A stretch of 43,368 nucleotides of DNA from Chloroflexota bacterium (GTDB lineage Bacteria; Chloroflexota; Anaerolineae; Anaerolineales; Villigracilaceae). The stretch spans positions 1 to 43,368 of the forward strand of contig JACRBH010000020.1 of NCBI GenBank assembly GCA_016234535.1. The letters are read 5' to 3'. Below the pieces are notes generated by a model. The model was not told the DNA's origin, made no database searches, and saw only the letters and a list, made by a program, of their open reading frames with translations. Numbering within the stretch: position 1 is the stretch's first letter; each line of letters begins with the position of its first letter. Both the position numbers and the translations under genes were made by a program. Of the stretch, positions 17,186-24,471 are shown piece after piece.

Positions 17186-17296
17186 AACGGGACTTAGTCA
17201 AATAGTCCCGAAGTCCCCAGTCAAATAGTCAAAAGACATTCCAATCATTCGACTATTTGACTAATAGACTATCAAACTAAATGACCAGGAGACTAA
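17186..17296. repeat. GTC-AATAGTC word-walk repeat upstream of pyrB
   Basis: About 110 bp of degenerate 7-10 bp words such as gtcaaatagtc, gactatttgac and gactaaat, on both strands so that it is roughly palindromic. Its last units, ccaggagactaaataATG, appear to supply the Shine-Dalgarno of pyrB. Related runs lie at 32868-32946 and 39080-39165. Confidence 0.8.
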
Positions 17297-17299
17297 ATA

Positions 17300-18280
17300 A
17301 TGCCAACTCAATCATCATCCCCCCACCTGCCTTTCGGTGAAAATAAGAACGCCGACTGGTATGGCAAGGATATTTTGTCCGTCAAGCAGTTCAGCCGCGA
17401 CGATCTGGAGTATGTGTTCGGTGTGGCGCATGAGATGCGCGGCATGGTCGAGCGCGTCGGGACGTTCGATCTGCTCAAGGGAAAAATTCTGGCAAATCTT
17501 TTTTATGAACCATCCACGAGAACATCGTCGTCATTTACAGCGGCGATGGAGAGACTCGGCGGGTCGGTCATCCCGATCAGCGAAGTGAAATATTCGTCGG
17601 TGTCGAAGGGTGAGAGTCTGCCTGATACCATCCGTACCCTCGAATGTTATGCGGACGTGATCGTGCTGCGCCATCCTGAAACGGGGTCGGCGGCGATAGC
17701 GGCCAAGGCAGCCAGGAAGCCTGTCATCAACGCGGGCGATGGTGTGGGCGAACATCCGACACAGGCCTTGCTGGATGCTTTCACCATCATGGAAGAATTG
17801 GGACGGCTCGATAACCTGACCGTAACCATGCTCGGCGACTTGAAATATGGCCGCACCGTTCACTCGCTGGCGCGCCTGCTTTCGCAGTTCAGCAATATCA
17901 AGTTGAATTATGTCTCGCCCGATATTTTGAAGATGCCCAAGGAGGTGATGGATGAAGTGGCGGAAAAGAAAGTTCCGCAGGCTGAATACTCATCACTTGA
18001 AAAAGTGCTGCCAGAAACAGATATTTTGTATGTCACGCGTGTTCAGAAGGAAAGATTCGAAAACGCTGATGATTACGAAAAAGTAAAAGGCGCGTATGTA
18101 ATCGACCCCGAAATTATGAAAGCGGCAAAGAAGGATATGGCAGTCATGCATCCGCTGCCGCGTGTTGGTGAGATTTCACCAGATTTCGATGACGATCCGC
18201 GCGCCGCATATTTTCGTCAGATGGAATATGGTTTGTATGTGAGAATGGCGCTGTTGGCGATGGTGTTGGGGAAGGCGTAA
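17300..18280 (+). CDS. pyrB: Aspartate carbamoyltransferase, catalytic chain
   Basis: Makes carbamoyl-aspartate from carbamoyl phosphate and aspartate in pyrimidine synthesis. 326 residues. The carbamoyl-phosphate site is [12 protein letters not shown] (STRT at 72-75). Further marks are [41 protein letters not shown] and the aspartate-site HPLPR. The last three exclude ornithine carbamoyltransferase. AGGAG just upstream of the ATG lies within a word-walk repeat. Not followed by pyrI or pyrC; it stands alone between nucleoside kinase genes. Confidence 0.96.
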   Translation: MPTQSSSPHLPFGENKNADWYGKDILSVKQFSRDDLEYVFGVAHEMRGMVERVGTFDLLKGKILANLFYEPSTRTSSSFTAAMERLGGSVIPISEVKYSSVSKGESLPDTIRTLECYADVIVLRHPETGSAAIAAKAARKPVINAGDGVGEHPTQALLDAFTIMEELGRLDNLTVTMLGDLKYGRTVHSLARLLSQFSNIKLNYVSPDILKMPKEVMDEVAEKKVPQAEYSSLEKVLPETDILYVTRVQKERFENADDYEKVKGAYVIDPEIMKAAKKDMAVMHPLPRVGEISPDFDDDPRAAYFRQMEYGLYVRMALLAMVLGKA

Positions 18281-18380
18281 GGACGTACACAAGTAAATAT
18301 GTAGACATGGAAACACGTACACAAGTAGAAAACCTGTGTACGTGTTTTTTTTACCTGTCTACTTGTATACCTGTTTACTT
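18281..18380. repeat. GTAMAC word-walk repeat between convergent genes
   Basis: About 100 bp built from words like acgtacacaagta, gtagacatg and acctgtctacttg. A very similar run lies at 34063-34140 between btuF and btuC. It contains the terminator at 18311-18352. Confidence 0.8.
18311..18352. terminator. Bidirectional terminator between pyrB and the second kinase gene
   Basis: 13-bp stem AAACACGTACACA / TGTGTACGTGTTT followed by an eight-T run on the plus strand and preceded by A-rich sequence for the minus strand. It lies within a word-walk repeat, so the repeat seems to act as the terminator. Confidence 0.85.
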
Positions 18381-18383
18381 TCC

Positions 18384-19049
18384 CTAATCCTCCGCTGCTC
18401 TTGCCACTTCTTCTGCTTCGAAAACAACTTCTTCTTTTCCGGTTAATTTTTGTTCCACTTTGGCAACCACCAGGCGGAGATGACCGGAATGCGCCACATA
18501 ATCAAGATCATCTGCGGGGACGGCCAGCACGGGGCAAAGCGTGAAATTCTCTATCCATGACTCATATAATTCATTCAGGTTTTGCAGGTATTCGGGCGTG
18601 ATCTTGCGCTCGTAGTCACGTCCGCGTGAGTTGATGCGGTTCAGGAGTGTGGGCACAGATGCGCGGAGATAGATCACAAGGTCCGGCGGGGGGAGGAATT
18701 GCACCGTAGTCTCATACAATTCACGGTAGGTCTGATAATCGCGGTCCTGAATATTTCCCTGACGATACAGGTTCTCCGCGAAGATTTCCGCATCTTCATA
18801 AACACTGCGATCCTGAATCACTGAATTCGGATGCTGGATAAGACTCAGATGTGAGCGCAGGCGGTGCGTAAGAAAGAAGACCTGCGAATGGAAGGCCCAG
18901 GCAGACATGTTCTGGTAAAAATCCGCAAGGTAGGGGTTCTGAGTCACGGGTTCGTAGAATGGGTCCCAGCCCATTTCTTCACATAACATTTTTACAAGCG
19001 TGGATTTTCCAACACCGATATTCCCGGCAACTGCCACAAATTTATTCAT
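18384..19049 (-). CDS. Deoxynucleoside kinase (second paralogue)
   Basis: 221 residues. P-loop GNIGVGKST, YEPVTQNPYLADFY, the D-R-S motif in VIQDRSVYEDAEIF, and the lid RGRDYERK, all as in deoxyadenosine/deoxycytidine kinases. It differs from the paralogue at 15383, which has DYT in place of DRS; this mirrors the Dgk/Dck pairs of Firmicutes. GAGAGG lies before the ATG. The C-terminal tail is Glu/Ala-rich. Convergent with pyrB. Confidence 0.93.
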   Translation of the reverse strand: MNKFVAVAGNIGVGKSTLVKMLCEEMGWDPFYEPVTQNPYLADFYQNMSAWAFHSQVFFLTHRLRSHLSLIQHPNSVIQDRSVYEDAEIFAENLYRQGNIQDRDYQTYRELYETTVQFLPPPDLVIYLRASVPTLLNRINSRGRDYERKITPEYLQNLNELYESWIENFTLCPVLAVPADDLDYVAHSGHLRLVVAKVEQKLTGKEEVVFEAEEVARAAED

Positions 19050-19112
19050 GCGTCCCTCTCAAGGAGTAAGATTTTAGAGTGATTGAACAGTTGTCATCAT
19101 ACCAAAAAGAAA

Positions 19113-19148
19113 CAGAGTTCGCGGAAACTTTAAGAAGGCCGTGAACTC
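19113..19148. terminator. Hairpin downstream of the DsbA-like gene
   Basis: CAGAGTTCGCGG pairs with CCGTGAACTCTG across a 12-nt loop. There is no strong T run, so termination is only possible. It lies beside a part copy (19164-19201) of the CGAAGCAA repeat. Confidence 0.4.
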
Positions 19149-19163
19149 TGTAATGTTTGATGT

Positions 19164-19201
19164 GGTTGCTTCGCCGGAAATGCACCGCCTCGCAACGACA
19201 T
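19164..19201. repeat. Half copy of the CGAAGCAA-type repeat
   Basis: Only the right half is present: GGTTGCTTCG, a short spacer, then CCTCGCAACGACA. It begins just downstream of the stop of the DsbA-like gene. Confidence 0.65.
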
Positions 19202-19209
19202 GGCAATTG

Positions 19210-20019
19210 CTATGGGATTTCGCCAGCCAGTTCCTTGTCGATAAGTTGTTGGAAGTTAGCCAATGGTTGTGCGCCTACCAGGGCAAGCCCATTGACGAAA
19301 AAAGTCGGTGTGGACTGTATGCCCAGGTTGATGGAGAAATCCATGTCTTTCTGAATATCTGTATCATGACTGCCGCTTGAGAGACAGGCAGTGAATGTGT
19401 CAACATTCAGTCCAAGATCGGCAGCGTATTGGATATAGGTGGTCTCATCCAATGTGTCACTGCTGAATAATTTTTCGTGATAGTCCCAATAGGCCTCCTG
19501 GTCGTCCGCGCACAAAGAAGCAATCGCGGCAGGCATTGCGCTTGGATGAATGGATGTAAGCGGGAAGTTGCGATATACAAAGCGGATTTGTCCCGGATAG
19601 GAATCGAGCAATGCCTGATAAGTCTCATCATGGAATTTGCGGCAGTATGGACATTGGAAGTCGCTGAACTCGACGATAACGATCTGTGCATCATTCGGAC
19701 CGAGGCTTGGATACCCGTCTGTGGGAATTTCGTAGCGTCTATATTGCGGTTGGGGTGTGGCGACGGGCGCTGCCGCGGCCTGACCTGAAGGCGGGGCCGC
19801 GGCGACAGGAGTGTCACGGCCCCAGGCGACGTATCCCAACAACACGCCTGCCGCAAATGCCAAAACGACAAGCACCGAATAAAAATGGCTTTTTTTGAAG
19901 GTGACGGTTTCTTCAGAGGAGTCGATCATTTCTTCCTCTTCAATAATTTCTTCCTGCATAATGGGAATGGACTTTTTTGTTCTGGTTTTTGGGGGAGTCG
20001 GGGGAGTGTTTGTTTCCAT
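19210..20019 (-). CDS. Membrane-anchored DsbA-like thiol-disulfide oxidoreductase
   Basis: 269 residues. Order: acidic cytoplasmic tail (~1-44), one membrane helix (~45-66), Ala/Pro linker, then a thioredoxin_4/DsbA domain with FSDFQCPYCRKF (Cys123, Cys126), a helical insertion and the cis-Pro loop QSTPTFFVNG. It would form or shuffle disulfides in exported proteins. TATAAT at 20032-20027 is 7 nt before the ATG and no Shine-Dalgarno is present, so the message may be leaderless. It is near msrPQ, another extracytoplasmic redox system, but in a separate unit. Confidence 0.88.
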   Translation of the reverse strand: METNTPPTPPKTRTKKSIPIMQEEIIEEEEMIDSSEETVTFKKSHFYSVLVVLAFAAGVLLGYVAWGRDTPVAAAPPSGQAAAAPVATPQPQYRRYEIPTDGYPSLGPNDAQIVIVEFSDFQCPYCRKFHDETYQALLDSYPGQIRFVYRNFPLTSIHPSAMPAAIASLCADDQEAYWDYHEKLFSSDTLDETTYIQYAADLGLNVDTFTACLSSGSHDTDIQKDMDFSINLGIQSTPTFFVNGLALVGAQPLANFQQLIDKELAGEIP

Positions 20020-20026
20020 AAACGGG

Positions 20027-20032
20027 ATTATA
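20027..20032 (-). promoter_or_regulatory. Candidate leaderless -10 (TATAAT) of the DsbA-like gene
   Basis: TATAAT, then CCCGTTT, then ATG at 20019. The 7-nt gap leaves no room for an upstream leader. Confidence 0.45.
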
Positions 20033-20113
20033 GCCTTTCTGCGTACTTTTTGGATGATGATTCGAGCTGCGTCGTTTTTTCAAAACCCGCGTATATAAAC
20101 CATGGAGGCTCTT

Positions 20114-20341
20114 ATGACTACTCAAACAAAACATCATGTTCCCTGGTATTTATGGCCTTTCGCCGCGATTTGGAAATTACTGTCTGTGATCGTGGAAATG
20201 ACCGGCCGCTTTGTGGCGATGGTGCTTGGCATCGTCTTTATCCTTGTGGGCGTGCTCGTCAGCCTGACGATCATCGGCGCGATCATTGGCGTTCCGCTGG
20301 CGATCATTGGTTTGCTGCTCCTGCTGCGCGGAATATTTTAG
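20114..20341 (+). CDS. Small two-helix membrane protein
   Basis: 75 residues, not recognised. After a short charged start (MTTQTKHHVPW) there are hydrophobic stretches AIWKLLSVIVEMTG and FVAMVLGIVFILVGVLV, then a Gly/Ile-rich helix ending LLLLLRGIF. GGAGG at 20104-20108 sets the start at 20114 rather than the ATG at 20102, which overlaps that site. Divergent from the DsbA-like gene. Confidence 0.7.
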   Translation: MTTQTKHHVPWYLWPFAAIWKLLSVIVEMTGRFVAMVLGIVFILVGVLVSLTIIGAIIGVPLAIIGLLLLLRGIF

Positions 20342-20350
20342 AAACACGCA

Positions 20351-20403
20351 ATCCGCAGATTTCACTGATTTTAAGATTTGTATAATCTGTGAAATCTGCG
20401 GAT
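20351..20403. terminator. Long-stem palindrome between convergent genes
   Basis: Perfect 15-bp arms ATCCGCAGATTTCAC and GTGAAATCTGCGGAT with a 23-nt loop, ending in TTTT on the plus strand. It may terminate both the small membrane gene and msrQ. The sequence belongs to a widespread dispersed-repeat type. Confidence 0.6.
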
Positions 20404-20411
20404 GGTTTTAA

Positions 20412-21095
20412 TCAGGGCGTATCCACTTTGGGCTGCTGACTCTTTCTTGAGGGCAGGATCAATCGTCGGGGTGAAAAAGAAGCGAGCGCTTTTCGAATCG
20501 CAGGGATGCGGAAGATCAGGAAGATGCTGAGGACCAGTACATAGATCAATGGGCGGATGATGTCGCCTGATAGTGAGAAGAGGTCGCCTTTCTTACTCCA
20601 CGCAAAGTGCAAAACGGCCAGCGGCGCGATCAAGTAAATAAGTTGATGCAGGCGTTTCCAGTTTTTGCCGAGGCGCTTCTTCCAAATATCAAACGAGGTG
20701 AAGGCGAGCGGGATCAACAAAAGGAACGTGATAACACCGACGATGATGTACGGTTTTTGCAGGATGGTTTTTACGATTTGACTCAACGCGAGGCCATAGT
20801 CGAGATCGACAAAGATGATGACATGAACGACGGCATACATGAAGGCGTACAAGCCAAGGGTGCGGCGGCGTTTAAGTGGTTCGGTCCATTTGAAGATCGT
20901 GTTGATGGGCGTGCAAGCCAGGGATAGTATCAACAGGGTGATGGCCTGACGGCCGGTGCGCTGTTCCAGTTCCTGAATGGGGTTGACCGATAAGGTGCCG
21001 GTAGCGGCTTCGATGATGAGGCGTAGAATCGTAGACCATGCATAGAGGTGTATGGCAATTTGAAGCGGGGTGTATGTGGAGAGAAATTTTTTCAT
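20412..21095 (-). CDS. msrQ: Heme-binding membrane subunit MsrQ
   Basis: 227 residues, six hydrophobic helices, ferric-reductase-like domain. The histidines in YAVVHVII and WKRLHQLIYLIAPLAVLHFAW are the expected heme ligands, and the RTLGLYAFMYA and KNWKRLHQL loops are typical of MsrQ/YedZ. It passes electrons from the quinone pool or a flavin reductase to MsrP. Its ATG overlaps the msrP TAA by one base (TAATG), so the two are coupled. Confidence 0.93.
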   Translation of the reverse strand: MKKFLSTYTPLQIAIHLYAWSTILRLIIEAATGTLSVNPIQELEQRTGRQAITLLILSLACTPINTIFKWTEPLKRRRTLGLYAFMYAVVHVIIFVDLDYGLALSQIVKTILQKPYIIVGVITFLLLIPLAFTSFDIWKKRLGKNWKRLHQLIYLIAPLAVLHFAWSKKGDLFSLSGDIIRPLIYVLVLSIFLIFRIPAIRKALASFSPRRLILPSRKSQQPKVDTP

Positions 21096-22048
21096 TAATA
21101 GTGTTTGGCCAGGTCCATGCCATCATAAAGATGCGCGACCTGTTCCCCGTAGCCATTGAACATGTGGGTGGCGCGGCGGCTTAGTTCGCCGATCCGGCGT
21201 TCGGTTGTCTGTGACCAGCGCGGGTGGTCCACACTGGGATTTACGTTGGCATAGAAACCGTATTCATTCGGCGAAATGGTCTGCCACATTGTATTGGGTC
21301 TTTCGGAAGTCAGCTCGATTTTTACAATGGCCTTGATGGATTTAAATCCATATTTCCATGGCACAACGAGACGGATTGGGCCGCCGTCCTGAGGGGGTAG
21401 GGGTTCGCCATATAAACCAGTGGCCAGGATCGTAAGATCGTTCATGGCTTCATCAAGCCGCAAGCCTTCCTGATACGGCCAGGGATAGAACGGGCTGCCT
21501 TGTCCCTGCATTTGTTCCTTATCCATGAGCGTTTCAAAGCGGACATACTTCGCATCCGATGTTGGCTCCACGGCTTTGAGCAGCTTCGATAGCATGAATC
21601 CATTCCACGGGATGACCATGCTCCATGCTTCAACGCAGCGCAGGCGATAAATGCGCTCTTCAGCTGGGAAAAGTTTCAGCAGGTCTTCCACGCCATACGA
21701 TTTTGGTTTGTTGACCAGTCCGCCGACTTCGACCGTCCACGGCGCCATTTTGAAATTTTTTGAAAGGGGAGCGACGGCTTCCTTGTTGGTGCTGAATTCG
21801 TAATAATTATTATAGTTTGTGATATCGGAATAGGAATTGACCTTATCACCCAGTTCATCGGTCGCATCGGACGTTGGAACTGGTCCGGTATTCTCTGAAG
21901 CATTCGCCACCGACGGCGCGCAGGCGGTCAATAGCGCCGCCCCTGTGGCAAGTGTTGCCGCCTTCATAAAATCACGCCTTGAAAGATAGACTTGTTTGGG
22001 CGTGATCTCGGAGGAACGAACGGGAATGGATTTATATAAATTGGTCAT
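21095..22048 (-). CDS. msrP: Protein-methionine-sulfoxide reductase MsrP, Tat-exported, possible lipoprotein
   Basis: Molybdopterin enzyme that repairs oxidised methionine in exported proteins. 317 residues. N-terminus: twin-arginine motif SRRDFMK, hydrophobic stretch, then LLTACAPS, which fits a lipobox with Cys as residue +1. The Mo-ligand cysteine is in YRLRCVEAWSMVIPW; further conserved blocks are GSPFYPWPYQEGLR, PWKYGFKSIK and NPSVDHPRWSQ. GGAGAG lies before the ATG. It is followed by msrQ with a one-base overlap. The Tat signal plus lipobox suggests it is held to the outer face of the membrane. Confidence 0.94.
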   Translation of the reverse strand: MTNLYKSIPVRSSEITPKQVYLSRRDFMKAATLATGAALLTACAPSVANASENTGPVPTSDATDELGDKVNSYSDITNYNNYYEFSTNKEAVAPLSKNFKMAPWTVEVGGLVNKPKSYGVEDLLKLFPAEERIYRLRCVEAWSMVIPWNGFMLSKLLKAVEPTSDAKYVRFETLMDKEQMQGQGSPFYPWPYQEGLRLDEAMNDLTILATGLYGEPLPPQDGGPIRLVVPWKYGFKSIKAIVKIELTSERPNTMWQTISPNEYGFYANVNPSVDHPRWSQTTERRIGELSRRATHMFNGYGEQVAHLYDGMDLAKHY

Positions 22049-22678
22049 GGCTGGTCTCTCCTTTTAATAGGTATCCTGCAAAAATTATTTTGCCACGGCC
22101 TACAGGGTAATAAGATGGCAGAGAGAGGAAGAATTTCAAGGGGTTTTCCTCATATATCTCTTTGGCTATTTATGCAGGATGTCAAATAAATGCGGAACGT
22201 TACGAATAAGATGCTCCCATTCTAAAGAAACTTCCTTATTGGAAGATGATAGATTGCTTAGGAAATCCATGCCCGGTCTATACGGTTTTCTCAAAGCAGG
22301 TTGACATGTCTTCAAGTTTGCAGCAAGGCTAACGCGAAAAGCGCGAATTTTCGCGAAACTCAATAAAAAATTCGCATCACACCTGCGCTGGCGTGCGGCG
22401 CAAGTGTTCGCCTTTTCGCGTAATTTGCGTTAAGAACTGACCTTACGCAGTCCAGCCTGTAGCGCGAGATTTATCTCGCCTATTTTGCGAGATAAATCTC
22501 GCGTTACCGCGTAATGTGAGTTAAGAATTTTCGACTTTGAGAAAGCTGTAGCCCGATCTAAAACCACCCATGTAAAAATTATTGGGCCACAGCCCACAGG
22601 ATAATAAGGTCACAGCGGAAAAGAGCTTTTTCTCTGTGACCTCTGTGGCCGTATTGCACTCGCTTGTGTATTACGAGC
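22049..22678. other. 630-bp spacer without a supported gene
   Basis: Contains several palindromic repeats: a CCACGGCC...ATAATAAG unit at ~22078-22120 repeated at ~22570-22615, a GCGAAAAGCGC-type palindrome near 22335-22365, a terminal-inverted-repeat element at 22435-22522, and a ctgtgacctctgtggcc hairpin near 22615-22650. A 65-codon minus-strand frame at 22166-22363 has no Shine-Dalgarno and starts within repeat sequence; I do not call it. Confidence 0.7.
22435..22522. repeat. MITE-like element, copy 1
   Basis: 88 bp. Terminal inverted repeats AACTGACCTTACGC and GCGTAATGTGAGTT match at 12 of 14 positions. The interior holds the palindrome GCGAGATTTATCTCGC, a spacer, then GCGAGATAAATCTCGCG. 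The left flank AGTCCAGCCTGTAGCGCGA is nearly the same as in copy 2 at 29167-29261. Confidence 0.75.
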
Positions 22679-23053
22679 TCATTCGGTAAAGGAATCAATC
22701 GCAGACTGCATATTCTCGTAATTGGGAATATTTTGCAGGAAGCCGGTAATGCCCAGCACATGATAGACCTGCGGAGGCGCGTTGCATAATTTCACGCGCG
22801 CCACTTTAAAATGCTCCTCTGCCGGCGTGTAAAGTTTATATACCTTTTGCACGGCGCGCATCCCGGCGCTGGTGAGTGTATCCACTTCGGAAAGATCGAG
22901 CAGAAGGAAACGGGAACCTTCCTCATACGCGTCCCTGGCCGCGGCGAGGAGTGCTTCCTCGTTTTGCGCATCCAGCCATCCGCGCAAGTGGAAAACGGTG
23001 ACGGGTACCTTTGCCTGTGCCTGTTCTTTTGTGATCTTCAGAGTAATATCCAT
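22679..23053 (-). CDS. STAS-domain protein (anti-sigma-factor antagonist type)
   Basis: 124 residues, a single STAS domain. Marks: VTVFHLRGWLDAQNE, then FLLLDLSEVDTLTSAGMRAV, where the serine in TSAG is the usual phosphorylation position, and a C-terminal part with VKLCNAPPQVYHVLGITGF. GGAGGA is correctly placed before the ATG. It lies downstream of the S51 peptidase and shares its layout with the STAS protein at 23781. The role, probably partner switching with a kinase encoded elsewhere, is inferred. Confidence 0.9.
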   Translation of the reverse strand: MDITLKITKEQAQAKVPVTVFHLRGWLDAQNEEALLAAARDAYEEGSRFLLLDLSEVDTLTSAGMRAVQKVYKLYTPAEEHFKVARVKLCNAPPQVYHVLGITGFLQNIPNYENMQSAIDSFTE

Positions 23054-23086
23054 GGCTCCTCCAGTGGGTGAATCATATTGGATGAA

Positions 23087-23770
23087 TCAAAGCGAGAGCG
23101 ATTCGCCTTGCATATAAACGACGGTCTTTCCCATACGATATAGGGTGACATTCCCCGCCCCGTGGATGCTCCACATGCCATCCCTGTCATTGATCATGCC
23201 TGTTTGTTCATCTATGCCGATCAATGTTGTATCTGGCAATTCCTGTATCAACTGCTTCGGCCAGGATTTTCCAAAATTATTATGATGCGGCAGGACACAT
23301 GCGTTGGGAATTAAATTCAAGCCGCGCAATAATTTCTTTTCATAGGGATCGTAATAGTGCTCACATAAGACCATTGCCCCGGCGCTGCTCCCGGCAATGA
23401 CTGCGCCTTGTTCATAAGCTTTCAACATGGCGCGCCAGCAGGCACTGTTCTCGAGAGTCTCTGCCAGATGGCGGGGAAACCCTCCCAGTAAATAGATCAG
23501 GCGCGAGGTCTGGATGGAAGCGACAGGAAATTTGTCGTTTGCCGAAGCTGAGTCGGTCACATCCACAACGAAGACTCTCTTTGCTCCAAGGCTTTCAAAC
23601 CAGCGGACGCCGTACCTGCCGGCGCGTTTGTGATTGTTGTCTGGTGCTGCGGCAGCGGGAAAAATACAGATCGGGGAATCGAATCCGCCGGCGAGTTCTA
23701 TGGCCCGCAAATCAGGCTCAGACATGCGCCCGCCGAATTCCGCGCCGCCTTCAAGTAAAAGATATCCCAT
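23087..23770 (-). CDS. Peptidase S51/cyanophycinase-like protein
   Basis: 227 residues, class I glutamine-amidotransferase-like fold. The nucleophile serine is in IAGSSAGAMVLCE; other marks are CIFPAAAAPDN, IYLLGGFPRHLAETL and LIGIDEQTG. These fit the peptidase E/cyanophycinase clan. The start is put at MGYLLLEGG (23770), 10 nt after the stop of the upstream STAS gene; a longer frame from 23833 would overlap that gene by 53 bp and add a stretch unlike the family. The substrate may be a dipeptide or cyanophycin-like polymer; no cyanophycin synthetase is in view. Confidence 0.85.
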   Translation of the reverse strand: MGYLLLEGGAEFGGRMSEPDLRAIELAGGFDSPICIFPAAAAPDNNHKRAGRYGVRWFESLGAKRVFVVDVTDSASANDKFPVASIQTSRLIYLLGGFPRHLAETLENSACWRAMLKAYEQGAVIAGSSAGAMVLCEHYYDPYEKKLLRGLNLIPNACVLPHHNNFGKSWPKQLIQELPDTTLIGIDEQTGMINDRDGMWSIHGAGNVTLYRMGKTVVYMQGESLSL

Positions 23771-23780
23771 CGCAAAGTTG

Positions 23781-24191
23781 TTACGAGACCGATTGATCTT
23801 TGAACGAATGCAGGCCATCGTGCAGGTCTGCAAATACGGGGATATTGTGTAAAAAGCCCGCGATATTCAAAACGTAATAAATTTCCGGAGTTATCCCCGC
23901 GAGTTTGAAGTACGTTGACTTATAAGGTTCATCGCGATGTTTTCTTTCCCATTCTTCAACTTCAGCCCTGGGTGAAAAGAGTTTGTAAATGGTATGGAAC
24001 GCCCGCAAACCCGCGCTGGTCAGCATATCCAATTGGCTCAAATCGAGCAGTAATAATCTCATGCCGGCATTATGCTCATCCTGTGCGAATTTTATAAGCG
24101 CATTGTCGCTCTGCCCATCCAGCCTGCCTGCAAGATGCAGCACAGCGACATTTCCTTCCATACTTTTGGTAATGGTCAACATGTTATCCAT
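23781..24191 (-). CDS. STAS-domain protein (anti-sigma-factor antagonist type)
   Basis: 136 residues. LTITKSMEGNVAVLHLAGRLDGQSD, then LLLLDLSQLDMLTSAGLRAF with the candidate phosphorylatable serine, an insertion of ~15 charged residues, then FKLAGITPEIYYVLNIAGFLHNIPVF, which matches the STAS protein at 22679 closely. The start is at 24191, where GGAGAG has proper spacing. It heads a three-gene unit STAS - S51 peptidase - STAS. Confidence 0.9.
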   Translation of the reverse strand: MDNMLTITKSMEGNVAVLHLAGRLDGQSDNALIKFAQDEHNAGMRLLLLDLSQLDMLTSAGLRAFHTIYKLFSPRAEVEEWERKHRDEPYKSTYFKLAGITPEIYYVLNIAGFLHNIPVFADLHDGLHSFKDQSVS

Positions 24192-24244
24192 ACATCTCTC
24201 CATTTGTCGAAACAGGACCAAATTGCGGAACCGATATTGGTTAA

Positions 24245-24286
24245 CAAAAAACGCGCGTCAGTGTTCATTACTGCGCGCGCTTTCGA
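24245..24286 (-). terminator. Hairpin with T run after the small ORF
   Basis: On the minus strand CGCGCGCAGT pairs with ACTGACGCGCG (one bulged A) around AATGAAC and is followed by TTTTTT. It overlaps the end of the 31-codon ORF and lies ~50 nt before the STAS gene at 24191, so it could be an attenuator. Confidence 0.55.
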
Positions 24287-24353
24287 TGACAAGGCGTTTG
24301 CTTTGCCCGTCTGGATTGCTTTCGATTTTTGTGGTCTTAAGCAGTTCTGCCAT
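24258..24353 (-). CDS. Candidate 31-residue small protein or leader peptide
   Basis: Reads MAELLKTTKI then ESNPDGQSKR and LVIESARSNEH, ending in TGA. AAAGG lies about 10 nt before the ATG and a terminator-like hairpin overlaps the stop codon. The polar, charged composition gives no family. It precedes the STAS-S51-STAS genes on the same strand. It is supported only by start, spacing and terminator. Confidence 0.45.
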   Translation of the reverse strand: MAELLKTTKIESNPDGQSKRLVIESARSNEH

Positions 24354-24417
24354 TTTCTTAATACCTTTAAATTTTTTCAGTCAAAATAACAATAAGTGAT
24401 GGCATTATACATCAATT

Positions 24418-24449
24418 AAAAATCCCCGCACATTTGTGCGGGGATTTTT
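24418..24449. terminator. Bidirectional terminator after the 24472 lipoprotein gene
   Basis: Stem AAAAATCCCCGCAC / GTGCGGGGATTTTT with a 4-nt loop, symmetric A and T runs. It lies 22 nt past the lipoprotein stop. Confidence 0.92.
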
Positions 24450-24471
24450 GTGACATTACAATAACCAGAGA

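Noticed and set aside
17186..17296. Short repeated words suggesting a CRISPR array
   Set aside because: Units are 7-10 bp, degenerate, not evenly spaced and roughly palindromic as a whole; no constant repeat with unique spacers and no cas genes.
22166..22363. 65-codon minus-strand frame upstream of msrP
   Set aside because: No Shine-Dalgarno, the first codons lie in palindromic repeat sequence, and no family is recognised. It could be a decayed gene tail but is not supported.
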